Source: Thermodesulfobacteriota bacterium (lineage in GTDB: Bacteria; Desulfobacterota; BSN033; UBA1163). From it: a stretch of 64,000 nucleotides of DNA. The notes beneath the pieces are model-generated. The model saw only the letters and a program-made list of their open reading frames with translations. It made no database searches and had not been told where the DNA came from. Shown here in pieces: positions 1 to 9,057 of this stretch. The stretch spans positions 61,769-125,768 of the forward strand of contig JAOAHX010000007.1 of the NCBI GenBank assembly GCA_026415035.1, given 5' to 3'. The translations under genes and the position numbers were made by a program. Within the stretch, counting starts at the first letter, position 1. Each line of letters opens with the position of its first letter.

Positions 1-165
1 CTTGGGAGCAGGGACATCAACATCGCCACCATGCAGTTCGGACGGGATCGAATGGGGGGGAGGGCCATCTCCCTCCTCCATCTCGATTCTCCCCTGCCCC
101 CCGGGATGCTGGGCGAGATCCTGCGGTTGCCCAACATCATCTCCGTGCGCCAGATCGAACTCTAA
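1..165 (+). CDS. serA: D-3-phosphoglycerate dehydrogenase, C-terminal end (partial)
   Basis: The window opens inside a reading frame that ends with TAA at 163-165. The 54 visible residues contain INIATMQFGR, GGRAISLLHLDS and a final stretch ending IISVRQIEL. This is the pattern of the C-terminal ACT domain of SerA-type phosphoglycerate dehydrogenases, which binds serine and controls the first step of serine synthesis. Only the ACT tail is visible, so the catalytic part and the enzyme identity are inferred from family knowledge. The gene lies 21 bases before purA on the same strand and may share a transcript with it. Confidence 0.75.
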   Translation, partial: LGSRDINIATMQFGRDRMGGRAISLLHLDSPLPPGMLGEILRLPNIISVRQIEL

Positions 166-1467
<1,302 letters not shown>

Positions 1468-1482
1468 AGGGGTGCCCATCCC

Positions 1483-1510
1483 TTGACAAGTTGGAAACCG
1501 ATCTCTTAAT
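1483..1510 (+). promoter_or_regulatory. Sigma-70-type promoter for the tRNA pair
   Basis: A perfect TTGACA at 1483-1488 is followed after 16 bases by CTTAAT (1505-1510), four of six matches to the -10 consensus. It ends 11 bases before the first tRNA base, the expected distance for a stable-RNA promoter. Confidence 0.6.
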
Positions 1511-1521
1511 GTAAACCGATA

Positions 1522-1597
1522 GGGCCGTTAACTCAGGAGGTAGAGTATCTGCCTTTTAAGCAGAGAGTCACTGGTTCGAGTCCAGTACGGCCCACCA
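1522..1597 (+). tRNA. tRNA-Lys (anticodon TTT)
   Basis: A 76-nt cloverleaf with encoded CCA. The acceptor arms GGGCCGT (1522-1528) and ACGGCCC (1587-1593) pair perfectly. The anticodon loop CTTTTAA lies between TCTGC and GCAGA and gives anticodon TTT (Lys). The T arm reads CTGG-TTCGAGT-CCAG. CCA is at 1595-1597. Confidence 0.95.
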
Positions 1598-1618
1598 GAG
1601 AATCAAAAGACCGAAAAC

Positions 1619-1694
1619 GTCCCCATCGTCTAGAGGCCAAGGACACCGGCCTTTCACGCCGGCAACACGGGTTCGACTCCCGTTGGGGACGCCA
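1619..1694 (+). tRNA. tRNA-Glu (anticodon TTC)
   Basis: A 76-nt cloverleaf with encoded CCA. The acceptor arms GTCCCCA (1619-1625) and TGGGGAC (1684-1690) pair perfectly. The anticodon stem CCGGC/GCCGG encloses CTTTCAC, anticodon TTC (Glu). The T arm reads ACGGG-TTCGACT-CCCGT. It lies 21 bases after tRNA-Lys and is probably cotranscribed with it. Confidence 0.95.
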
Positions 1695-1702
1695 GAGAAA
1701 GG

Positions 1703-1731
1703 AAAACCCTGACCCTGTTCAGGGTTTTTTT
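1703..1731 (+). terminator. Rho-independent terminator after the tRNA pair
   Basis: AACCCTGA (1705-1712) pairs perfectly with TCAGGGTT (1719-1726) around the 6-nt loop CCCTGT and runs into T residues to 1731. It lies 10 bases after the tRNA-Glu CCA and ends the tRNA transcript. Confidence 0.85.
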
Positions 1732-1759
1732 GTGGAAATCGGAAGGAAGAGAGGGGCAG

Positions 1760-1824
1760 AAAAGGCCGAGGGGAGGAAATTCTTTCCCGAAGCGGGAGGG
1801 GTTGGGGATGGGGGAAAAGGCCGA
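1760..1824 (+). repeat. Small palindromic intergenic element flanked by 10-bp direct repeats
   Basis: AAAAGGCCGA occurs at 1760-1769 and again at 1815-1824. Between the copies lies a purine-rich segment with the hairpin TCCCG-AAG-CGGGA (1785-1797). Read on the minus strand it would translate to a PHPQPLPLRE-type peptide, which I recognise as the typical spurious translation of widespread intergenic palindromic repeats. The flanking direct repeats resemble a target-site duplication. Only one copy is seen in this window. Confidence 0.4.
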
Positions 1825-1882
1825 AGAAAAAGGATCTCCTCGATATCACAGAGGAATTAAAAACCGTGGTCCAATGCCCCGC

Positions 1883-1898
1883 TGGCATAAGGGTTGCT
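1883..1898 (+). promoter_or_regulatory. Sigma-54 (-24/-12) promoter of the fliK-flgD-flgE operon
   Basis: TGGCATAAGGGTTGC at 1883-1897 matches the TGGCAC-N5-TTGC consensus with exact spacing between the GG and GC elements. Transcription would start near 1908, only about five bases before the first possible fliK ATG (1913). Either the message is nearly leaderless or fliK starts further downstream. Confidence 0.85.
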
Positions 1899-1912
1899 AA
1901 ACCCATGGGCAA

Positions 1913-3454
1913 ATGTCAGGGCTTCTTCCCATTCTGGATCTTAAAATCGATTTCAACGCGGAAAGCGTCTCTCTTCCGATCCAAGACTTCCTTTGGGAGA
2001 GCTTTTATAGCCATCTCCTCATTCGGTTGGTTGTTCCGGAACCGGCTAACGCGTTGGAGCCTTCCGAGCCTCCTGATTCAACCTCTAAACCGGCCCCTTT
2101 GCCCTCTCCTCCCATAACGCCCTTTTTTAATCCATCCTCACCCATAGTGAAAGAGATGGTTTCACCCCCTCAAATGGCCATCGTTGGCCCAGGGGATGAG
2201 GGAATTACCGTTTCTCCTCTGTTATATGGGGAGAAAGCGGCTTGGCCTTCCGAACACCTCTCAAGGGAAGGAGCTCCAGCAGATCTTGACGGAGCAAAGA
2301 CCTTGGGCCTCCCATTCAACTCAGCTCCCCCTTCTTCCAAGGAGTGGGGGGAACCGCTTGCCCTGCCATTAGACCGCGTTCAGAAGGGAGGACCTCCGCC
2401 CTTTAAATACACCCCTATTGTTGAAGAAGGGGTGGCCCATCCACCCACTGTTGCCCCTGAGAACCCGAACCACTCCGTTTTAAGGCCACCAGAGTCTCAT
2501 CCTTGGCCGGAGATCGACCTTTCGGACAAAAAGGCCGTGTTCCTAAAAGAAACGGGAGAGAAGACGGTGGAGGCGGTGAAGGGGGAAGATTTTCCCATCC
2601 CGCCCGAACCCCCACCGAGGGGCGAAGGGGAGGCATGGAGAAGGCCCGATCTTCTCGGGGAGAGACCTCAACGTGAAATCAATCAACTTGAAATAAATTT
2701 GGAGGATGACGGAGGCCCCCCAAAGGGATCGAACGCTGGGTTCGAGACGGATCGGAAGGGACGATCGGAGGCCCCTTCCCTCCGACCGATCCTCCATCTC
2801 AAAAGGGATGAAGTTTTTCACCTCGAGCCATCCGAAAGCGAGGGAGTTAACAGAGGGGAGGCTTTTAATCCTCTCCTCGGAGGGGGGCACGAGAAGGTGG
2901 GTTTGCCGAAGGAATCTTCTTCCCTTTCCACTCCCCCCTTGTCCCCGGAAAAAATCCTCTCCGTGAAAGAGCCCCCCTCCATAGGAGGAGCCAAACCGGT
3001 TCTGTATCACACCTCCCATGGGACCGATATGCTGGAGAGGATCGGTAGGACGGTCGCCTGGGCGGTACGGAAGGGCGAGGAAAGGATCGAGATGAGGCTT
3101 GAGCCTCCCGAGCTCGGCCCCCTTTTGATCAAAATCACGAGGGAGAAAGATCTCCTGAGGGCCACCTTCTGGACCGAAAACCAATCGGTGAAAGAGTTGC
3201 TCGAGGCCCAGCAAGCCGAATTTCGCCGAATTCTGGGAGAAGATGGGCTGAGATTGGAGAGGTGTGAGGTCTTTCTCGAGCCCGATCTAACTCAGATGGA
3301 GGAGCGGCAGGGGTTTTCCTTCCGCGAAACTCCCTGGCAGGAGAGAGAGACGAACGAGGAGGAGAACTTTCGAGGGGGGCAATCCGTGCAGGCCCCTGTG
3401 GTGGAAAGGCCTCGTTCATCAAGCGGCCATGGTCGAATCGACCGAATCGTCTAA
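1913..3454 (+). CDS. fliK: Flagellar hook-length control protein FliK
   Basis: FliK is the secreted ruler that measures the hook and, with FlhB, switches export from hook to filament proteins. The 513 residues have a long, poorly conserved, Pro- and Ser-rich N-terminal part (to about residue 360). The compact C-terminal domain (about 370-465) contains MRLEPPELGPLLIKI and VKELLEAQQAEFRRIL, as in the Flg_hook domain. The ATG at 1913 has no clear ribosome site and lies just after the sigma-54 start; an internal start such as ATG 2157 is possible. flgD and flgE follow closely, the usual order. Confidence 0.85.
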   Translation: MSGLLPILDLKIDFNAESVSLPIQDFLWESFYSHLLIRLVVPEPANALEPSEPPDSTSKPAPLPSPPITPFFNPSSPIVKEMVSPPQMAIVGPGDEGITVSPLLYGEKAAWPSEHLSREGAPADLDGAKTLGLPFNSAPPSSKEWGEPLALPLDRVQKGGPPPFKYTPIVEEGVAHPPTVAPENPNHSVLRPPESHPWPEIDLSDKKAVFLKETGEKTVEAVKGEDFPIPPEPPPRGEGEAWRRPDLLGERPQREINQLEINLEDDGGPPKGSNAGFETDRKGRSEAPSLRPILHLKRDEVFHLEPSESEGVNRGEAFNPLLGGGHEKVGLPKESSSLSTPPLSPEKILSVKEPPSIGGAKPVLYHTSHGTDMLERIGRTVAWAVRKGEERIEMRLEPPELGPLLIKITREKDLLRATFWTENQSVKELLEAQQAEFRRILGEDGLRLERCEVFLEPDLTQMEERQGFSFRETPWQERETNEEENFRGGQSVQAPVVERPRSSSGHGRIDRIV

Positions 3455-3471
3455 AGGGAAGGAGGATGTCC

Positions 3472-4149
3472 ATGAGTATCCCTTCGGTTTCGCCGGCCAA
3501 CCAAGCCAAACAGATCCCTCAGGCCTCCCATTCCGGTAAGGAGAGGACGAGCCTCGGCCAGCAGGATTTTTTAAACCTTTTCATCACCCAGCTGAAGAAT
3601 CAAAACCCCCTTAACCCCTTGGACCATTTCCAGATGGCTTCCCAACTCGTCCAGTTTAATCAACTCGACCTCCTTGTCCGGCTCCACCAATCGATGGAGA
3701 CCACGAACGCTTATCAGTCCTCCATCCACGGACTGCAGGCCGCCCACCTGATTGGAAAGAGGATGGCCTTCGAAACTTCCCACCTCTTCCTCAAGGACGG
3801 AAGGGCCTCCGAAGGAAGCTATCAGCTTTCAAGGCCCGGGTGGGTGCGCATCGAGATTCACAACGAGATGGGACAGCTCGTCCGAATCCTCGAGGAGGGG
3901 TTCAAGGGTACCGACAGACAGACATTTGTCTGGGATGGAAAATCTCAAGGAGGGTTGAGTCAGCCTGACGGGAAATACTTCTTCAAGATCCTTGCCGTGG
4001 ATGATCGGGGGGGGCCGATCCCTGTAGATCGCTCGAGGCTCGAGACGATCACCGGGGTCCAATTTGACAACGGGACGATCTATCTCTTCGGAGGATCCGA
4101 AAGGGTTTCGCTGAGTGAGGTCAGGGCGATCCTCAACGGGTCACAATAG
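3472..4149 (+). CDS. flgD: Flagellar hook assembly scaffold FlgD
   Basis: FlgD caps the growing hook and lets FlgE subunits polymerise beneath it; it is then lost. The N-terminal segment with LGQQDFLNLFITQLKNQNPL is the family signature and export region. The later half holds the FLN-like and Tudor-like parts (SYQLSRPGWVRIEIHNEMG, DGKYFFKILAVD). ATG 3472 is chosen because AAGGAGG (3459-3465) is six bases upstream; the ATG at 3466 touches that site. The product is 225 residues, typical for the family. Confidence 0.93.
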   Translation: MSIPSVSPANQAKQIPQASHSGKERTSLGQQDFLNLFITQLKNQNPLNPLDHFQMASQLVQFNQLDLLVRLHQSMETTNAYQSSIHGLQAAHLIGKRMAFETSHLFLKDGRASEGSYQLSRPGWVRIEIHNEMGQLVRILEEGFKGTDRQTFVWDGKSQGGLSQPDGKYFFKILAVDDRGGPIPVDRSRLETITGVQFDNGTIYLFGGSERVSLSEVRAILNGSQ

Positions 4150-4180
4150 GAAATCCATTAAAGGAAAGGAGGTTTTCACC

Positions 4181-5452
4181 ATGTCCATTACATCGTCCTT
4201 TTATTCGGGACTTTCGGGGCTCGACAGCCATGCGACGGCCATGCGCGTCATCGGAGACAACATCGCCAATCTCCACACCACAGGGTTCAAAAGCAGCACC
4301 GCCCATTTCGAAGATGTCCTCGGAGTTTCGCTCACCGGCGTCTCAGGGGGAAACCAAACCGGAGCCGGAGTGAAGGTGGCGACCGTGGATGCCAACTTCA
4401 TCCAAGGTTCGTTGATGACGACAGACGTCTCCACCGATGTCGCCGTCAACGGAAAAGGGTTTTTCATCGTGGAGGATCCCCTTTCAGAGGAGATGTTCTA
4501 TACCCGGGCCGGCCATTTCCATATCGACAACCAGGGCTACTATGTGAATAATCTCGGTTATCGTGTCCAGGGATATCTCTACGATAGCACGGGCACGAGC
4601 CTCATCGAGACGCTCTCCGATATCCAGATTAACATGAACAGTATGGTTCCTCCCCGGGTCACCAGCCTGGTCAACATGGTGCTCAACCTGAACGCCACCG
4701 AATCGAGTCTCACCTTCGACCCCAACAACCCGTCTCGAACGTCCCATTTTTCCACGGCCCTCAATATCTATGACTCCCTTGGCCAATCCCACCAGATTCG
4801 GGTCTATTTCACCAAAACCGCCGATCAGACCTGGCAATGGAACGCCCTGATCGACGGCGCCGATGTCGAGGGCGGGACCCCGGGGGTTCCTGTGGCCTAT
4901 GGATCTGGCAGCTTGAACTTCGATACAGACGGACAGTTGACCACAGGGATGCCGGTCGATTTTTACGTGGCTCAGAACCCACCCATCACCTTCGCCAACG
5001 GTTTGACCCCGCCTCCGACAAGGGTGGATTTTACCGGGACGACCCAATACGGTTCTCCGTCTGCCATCCAGGTTCTGTCCCACGATGGATATGCGGCCGG
5101 GACGGTCTCTGGGGTAAGCATCGACGAGGAGGGCAATATCATTGCCAGCTATACGAATGGGACGAGGCGTAAGATCGCCTGCCTCGCCCTGGCCGATTTT
5201 CCCAATCTCAACGGCCTGACCCGAAAAGGGGCCAACCTCTTTCAGGCGACCACCGCCTCCGGAGAACCCCTCTTCAACCGGCCCAAGGTGGGGGGGATGG
5301 GAACGATCTCTGCTTCCATGCTCGAGGAGTCGAATGTAGATATGGCTGCCGAATTTATCAAGATGATCATCATTCAGAGAGGCTATCAGGCCAATACCAA
5401 GGTGATCACCACCACGGACGAGATGCTTTCCCAGTTGATCAATATCCGATAG
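4181..5452 (+). CDS. flgE: Flagellar hook protein FlgE
   Basis: FlgE builds the hook outside the cell. The N-terminal rod/hook signature is GLSGLDSHATAMRVIGDNIANLHTTGFK, seen here in parts around residues 10-40. The C-terminus has LEESNVDMAAEFIKMI and QRGYQANTKVITTTDEML, the paired coiled coil of axial proteins. The product is 423 residues, normal for FlgE. ATG 4181 has AAAGGAGG just upstream; a longer frame from 4115 overlaps flgD and was not chosen. A GC-rich stem-loop follows the gene. Confidence 0.95.
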   Translation: MSITSSFYSGLSGLDSHATAMRVIGDNIANLHTTGFKSSTAHFEDVLGVSLTGVSGGNQTGAGVKVATVDANFIQGSLMTTDVSTDVAVNGKGFFIVEDPLSEEMFYTRAGHFHIDNQGYYVNNLGYRVQGYLYDSTGTSLIETLSDIQINMNSMVPPRVTSLVNMVLNLNATESSLTFDPNNPSRTSHFSTALNIYDSLGQSHQIRVYFTKTADQTWQWNALIDGADVEGGTPGVPVAYGSGSLNFDTDGQLTTGMPVDFYVAQNPPITFANGLTPPPTRVDFTGTTQYGSPSAIQVLSHDGYAAGTVSGVSIDEEGNIIASYTNGTRRKIACLALADFPNLNGLTRKGANLFQATTASGEPLFNRPKVGGMGTISASMLEESNVDMAAEFIKMIIIQRGYQANTKVITTTDEMLSQLINIR

Positions 5453-5473
5453 CCTAATTGGTGATTACGTTGG

Positions 5474-5502
5474 AGGGGGGAGGAAGGCCTTCCCTCCTCC
5501 CG
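5474..5502 (+). terminator. GC-rich stem-loop after flgE (possible terminator)
   Basis: Complementary arms around the centre GGAAGGCCTTCC give roughly ten base pairs with one bulge, about 20 bases after the flgE stop. There is no T run, so it may be an RNA-stabilising hairpin or a rho-dependent end instead of an intrinsic terminator. Apart from this and the next promoter I see nothing in 5453-5706. Confidence 0.35.
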
Positions 5503-5653
5503 ACCCCCGCATAGCATGAGCCCCCTCCATTCTGTCAAACCATTGACGAAAAGCCTGAATCTTGACGGCCTCCTCTTTTCTCCCGCCCATCGGCAGTTGT
5601 GAAAAATTCAATCTTCTCAGAGGATTAAACAGTTTCCAGACCATTTCATCCCT

Positions 5654-5669
5654 TGGCATAACAGTTGCT
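5654..5669 (+). promoter_or_regulatory. Sigma-54 promoter of the fliL-to-flhX operon
   Basis: TGGCATAACAGTTGC at 5654-5668 has the same -24/-12 design as the fliK site. The start of transcription would fall near 5680, leaving a leader of about 27 bases before the fliL ATG at 5707. The position rules out the longer fliL frame that begins at 5665. Confidence 0.88.
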
Positions 5670-5706
5670 CTTTCCCTCTTCAAAAATCGATCCCGGACCT
5701 CAAAAG

Positions 5707-6219
5707 ATGGCAGAAGAGAAAGAGAAGGTAAAAGAGGCCGATTCAGCGGCCAAAGGGGCTAAAAAAGGGAGTAAGTTGCTCCTCCTCGTCGGGATCTTTG
5801 GCCTCTTGATCGTGGTTGCGGTCGGAGCGGTGGTCTTTCTGGCGCCCTCGCTCTTGCCCATCAAGGGGAAGAAGGGAGAGGAGTCGAGCCTCGAAAAAGG
5901 GTCGGGGAGTCCCTCCCAGGGCCATCTCTACAGCCTGGAGTCGATGATCGTCAATCTGGCCGACACCGATTTTCCCAGGTATCTGAAGGTCAAGATCGAC
6001 CTCGAAAGTGACTCTTCGAAGCCCCAGGAGGAGTTTGAAAAGCGTCTTCCGCAGTTGAAGGACCTGCTTCTGAGCATCCTGACGAGCAAGACCTATGCGG
6101 AGATCGCCGATGCCTCCGGGAAGATGAGGTTGAAGGAGGAAATCCTCCAGCAAGCCAACCAAGTCTTCAGCACGCTGAAGATCAAGACCGTCTATTTTAC
6201 TGAGTTCGTGGTTCAATAA
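5707..6219 (+). CDS. fliL: Flagellar basal body-associated protein FliL
   Basis: FliL is an inner-membrane protein that surrounds the stator and affects torque. The 170 residues have a charged N-terminal tail, one membrane segment (about residues 23-50) and a periplasmic domain containing LESMIVNLADTDFPRYLKV. The end, VYFTEFVVQ, matches the family. The start at 5707 follows from the promoter position. The stop overlaps the fliM ATG by one base, so the two are translationally coupled. Confidence 0.92.
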   Translation: MAEEKEKVKEADSAAKGAKKGSKLLLLVGIFGLLIVVAVGAVVFLAPSLLPIKGKKGEESSLEKGSGSPSQGHLYSLESMIVNLADTDFPRYLKVKIDLESDSSKPQEEFEKRLPQLKDLLLSILTSKTYAEIADASGKMRLKEEILQQANQVFSTLKIKTVYFTEFVVQ

Positions 6220-7199
6220 TGGCACCCGAAAAGATTCTGTCCCAGGAAGAGATCGATGCCCTCTTGAGGGGGATGGAGAACGGGGAGGTGGCCGCTTCGC
6301 CGGAACCCGTCGAGCGGTCCGATCTCAGGCTTTATGACTTTGCCAACCAGGACCGGGTCATCCGTGGCCGAATGGCCAGTCTCGAGGTGATCAACGATCA
6401 ATTTTGCAGGCTCTTCCGGGGAAGCCTCTCGACCGCTTTACGAAGGGAGGTCGATATCGTTCCGAAGAGTATCGAGATGAAGAAATTCGGGGAGTTCATG
6501 AAGACCCTTCCCCTCCCCAGCAGCCTCCATGTCTTTCGCATGGATCCCCTCCGGGGATACTCCGTCCTCTCCTTGGAAGCCAAACTGATCTTTACGCTTC
6601 TCGATATTTTTTTCGGGGGGACCGGAAAGACCCATTATCGGGTGGAGGGAAGGGAGTTTACGGCCATCGAATTGAGGCTGATTCAGAAGATCGTTTCCTT
6701 GGTATTCGCCGACCTTCAAAAGGCCTGGAACCTGGTGCACCCGATCACCTTTCAGCATGTCCGAAGCGAGATCAACCCCCAATTCGTCACCATCGTCCCC
6801 GGCAGCGATCTCGTGGTCCAGGTCCCTTTCGAGGTGGAGCTGGAGCAGGCGATCGGAGAGATCCTCCTCTGCATCCCCTACGCGGTGATCGAACCGATCA
6901 AAGAAAAACTTTACGCCGGCTTCCAGAGCGACCAGCTGGAGGTGGACCAGACCTGGATCTCGAGGCTTTTCGAAAGATTGCAGGGGGCCGAGGTGGAGGT
7001 CAGGGTGGAACTGGGACGGTCGAGGGTGAGGGTTCAAGATCTGTTGAATTGGAAGGCGGGTGACGTGATCCCCTTAGACCAGGACCCTGCAAGCCCCCTT
7101 ATCGTCGAAGTGGAGGGGGTCCCGAAATTTTTGGCGAGGCCAGGGATTTTAAAAGGGAACAAGGCGATCCAGATCGAAGGGAGGATAAATTCGGCTTAA
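6219..7199 (+). CDS. fliM: Flagellar motor switch protein FliM
   Basis: FliM forms the C-ring with FliG and FliN and binds phosphorylated CheY to reverse rotation. The N-terminus carries the CheY-binding motif LSQEEIDALL (residues 7-16). A middle CheC-like domain includes LEVINDQFCRLFRGSLS. The C-terminal SpoA domain (about 245-325) includes VRVQDLLNWKAGDVIPL. At 326 residues the length is standard. It overlaps fliL by one base; fliN follows after about 70 bases. Confidence 0.96.
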   Translation: MAPEKILSQEEIDALLRGMENGEVAASPEPVERSDLRLYDFANQDRVIRGRMASLEVINDQFCRLFRGSLSTALRREVDIVPKSIEMKKFGEFMKTLPLPSSLHVFRMDPLRGYSVLSLEAKLIFTLLDIFFGGTGKTHYRVEGREFTAIELRLIQKIVSLVFADLQKAWNLVHPITFQHVRSEINPQFVTIVPGSDLVVQVPFEVELEQAIGEILLCIPYAVIEPIKEKLYAGFQSDQLEVDQTWISRLFERLQGAEVEVRVELGRSRVRVQDLLNWKAGDVIPLDQDPASPLIVEVEGVPKFLARPGILKGNKAIQIEGRINSA

Positions 7200-7271
7200 G
7201 GCCTCTATGAGCCCAAAGGCCGGCCCCGATCTGGCCATCATTCCATGATCAAGGAGGGAAGGAGGTCTGCG

Positions 7272-7616
7272 ATGGAGCAGGAGGGACAGAAGGTCCAGGA
7301 GACCATGGGTCGGGAGTTAAAGTTGAGCGAGGAGGGTTCTTCCCCTAAGGCCCATCCCAATCTCGATTTCATCCTCGATATTCCCCTGGAGGTCTCCGTG
7401 GAGTTAGGTCGGACGAAGATCCTGATCGGTGACCTCCTCCAGCTGGGCCAGGGATCGGTGATCGAACTCTCCAAACTGGCCGGAGAACCCTTGGAGATCC
7501 TGGTGAATCAGAAGCTGGTGGCCCGTGGGGAGGTGGTGGTTGTCAACGAGAAGTTCGCCGTCCGACTGACCGACATCATCAGCCCCGCCGAGAGGGTAAA
7601 ACAGTTAGGGAGTTGA
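7272..7616 (+). CDS. fliN: Flagellar motor switch protein FliN
   Basis: FliN completes the C-ring and helps dock the export ATPase complex. The 114 residues end in a SpoA domain with DIPLEVSVELGRTKI, LLQLGQGSVIEL and GEVVVVNEKFAVRLTDI, all typical. ATG 7272 is chosen because GGAGG lies six bases upstream; the ATG at 7245 has no ribosome site. The stop overlaps a possible TTG start of fliO. Confidence 0.94.
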   Translation: MEQEGQKVQETMGRELKLSEEGSSPKAHPNLDFILDIPLEVSVELGRTKILIGDLLQLGQGSVIELSKLAGEPLEILVNQKLVARGEVVVVNEKFAVRLTDIISPAERVKQLGS

Positions 7617-7621
7617 GGAAG

Positions 7622-8008
7622 ATGACCTGGGCCATTGTAAAGATGATGCTCGTCTTGGGAGGGATGCTCGTTTTTCTCTTCCTTTTGAGCGGGTTCCTGA
7701 AGAGGGGGCGGGCTCGCTTCGCGGGATCGGTGCCTCATCCGGAGGTCCGGATCTTGGCCACCCAGTGTCTTGCGCCCCAGAAGTACCTCTCCCTGGTGGA
7801 GATCGGTGGAGAGGTCCTGGCCCTGGGGATTTCGGATGCGGCCATCACCCTTCTCACCAAGATCGAAAACAGGGAGTGGATCGACCGGCTGGTGATCCCC
7901 GAAGAGAAGAAACCGCCTGGGCCCCTTTCCCATCCTTCCCTTCCGCCCCTTTTCCAGAAACCCGGGGAAAGAAGGAGCAGGTGGACGAGGTGGATTTATG
8001 GGACGTAA
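7622..8008 (+). CDS. fliO: Flagellar biosynthetic protein FliO
   Basis: FliO is a small membrane protein that assists assembly of the FliP ring in the export gate. The roughly 128 residues have one N-terminal membrane segment (AIVKMMLVLGGMLVFLFLL) and a cytoplasmic domain with LSLVEIGGEVLALGIS, as in the FliO/MopB family. The start may be ATG 7622 or TTG 7613. It sits between fliN and fliP, its normal place, and overlaps fliP by 11 bases. Sequence conservation is weak, so position supports the call. Confidence 0.85.
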   Translation: MTWAIVKMMLVLGGMLVFLFLLSGFLKRGRARFAGSVPHPEVRILATQCLAPQKYLSLVEIGGEVLALGISDAAITLLTKIENREWIDRLVIPEEKKPPGPLSHPSLPPLFQKPGERRSRWTRWIYGT

Positions 8009-8774
8009 GGCAGGAGCCATCTTTCCTCTTCTCTGCGGGATCTGCATCCTCCTTTTCTTCCTCCTCCCCTCGGAGGTCGCAGGCCAATCCTCCCCCCTCA
8101 CCTTTCCCACCCTTAAGATCGGGGTCGAGGGCTCGAAAAAGGGAGGGGATGCCTCGGTGGCCATCCAGATCCTGTTTCTGCTGACCGTTCTCACGCTGGC
8201 CCCCGCCATTTTGATCATGATGACCTCCTTCACCCGGCTGATCATCGTCTTCTCCTTTTTAAGAAATGCGATCGGAATCCATCAGATGCCCCCCAATCAG
8301 GTCCTGATCGGCCTGTCGCTCTTTCTCACCTTCTTCATCATGAGTCCGGTCTGGCAGGCCATTAAAGAGAACGCCTATCTCCCCTACATGGAGAAGAAGC
8401 TCTCTCAGGAGAAGGCCCTCGAGGAGGCCATCAAACCGATCCGCCAATTCATGTTCCGGCAGACCCGGGAGAAGGACCTCGCCCTCTTCGTCAGCCTCTC
8501 CAAGATGCCGAGGCCGAAAAACATGGAGGAGGTCCCTACGGCCGTTCTCCTTCCGGCCTTCATGATCAGCGAACTGAAGACCGCTTTCCAGATGGGTTTC
8601 GTCCTGTTCATTCCTTTTTTGGTGATCGATATGGTGGTCTCGAGCATCCTCTTATCGATGGGCATGATGATGCTCCCTCCGGTGATGATCTCCCTTCCTT
8701 TCAAGATCCTTCTCTTCGTCCTGGTGGATGGGTGGCATCTCATCGTGGGTTCCATCGTGAAGAGTTTTTATTAG
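7998..8774 (+). CDS. fliP: Flagellar export gate protein FliP
   Basis: FliP makes the pentameric core of the flagellar type III export gate. The 258-residue protein has a cleavable signal-like N-terminus and four membrane segments. Recognisable family stretches are LAPAILIMMTSFTRLIIV, LRNAIGIHQMPPNQVLIGL, LLPAFMISELKTAFQMGF and SSILLSMGMMMLPPVMISL. The length is as expected. fliQ follows after 13 bases. Confidence 0.97.
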   Translation: MGRKAGAIFPLLCGICILLFFLLPSEVAGQSSPLTFPTLKIGVEGSKKGGDASVAIQILFLLTVLTLAPAILIMMTSFTRLIIVFSFLRNAIGIHQMPPNQVLIGLSLFLTFFIMSPVWQAIKENAYLPYMEKKLSQEKALEEAIKPIRQFMFRQTREKDLALFVSLSKMPRPKNMEEVPTAVLLPAFMISELKTAFQMGFVLFIPFLVIDMVVSSILLSMGMMMLPPVMISLPFKILLFVLVDGWHLIVGSIVKSFY

Positions 8775-8787
8775 CGGGATTGCGCCC

Positions 8788-9057
8788 ATGAATACGGAGT
8801 TGGTGCTCCACCTGGCCAAAGAGGCGATCGAGATGACCCTCTTTCTCTCCCTTCCCATCATGGGGGTGGGGTTGGTGGTGGGATTTCTCATCAGCCTCTT
8901 CCAAGCCGTCACCCAGATGCACGAGATGACCCTCTCCTTCGTTCCAAAGATCGTGGCCGTTTTGGTCAGCGTCCTCTTTTTGGGGCCGTGGATGCTTCAG
9001 AAAATGGTCACCTATATGGAAGGGTTGCTGACCCAGTTGCCTGGATGGGTGCGATGA
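8788..9057 (+). CDS. fliQ: Flagellar export gate protein FliQ
   Basis: FliQ wraps around the FliP-FliR core of the export gate. The 89 residues form two hydrophobic helices with the family motifs LSLPIMGVGLVVGFLISLFQAVTQ (read in parts, about residues 17-40) and MTLSFVPKIVAV. The length is exactly that of the family. The stop overlaps the fliR ATG as ATGA. Confidence 0.96.
   Translation: MNTELVLHLAKEAIEMTLFLSLPIMGVGLVVGFLISLFQAVTQMHEMTLSFVPKIVAVLVSVLFLGPWMLQKMVTYMEGLLTQLPGWVR

Noticed and set aside
1568..1912. A 114-residue minus-strand reading frame across the two tRNA genes
   Set aside because: It is antisense to both tRNAs and contains the AVLDSN-type and PHPQPLPLRE peptides that are typical false translations of tRNA genes and intergenic repeats.
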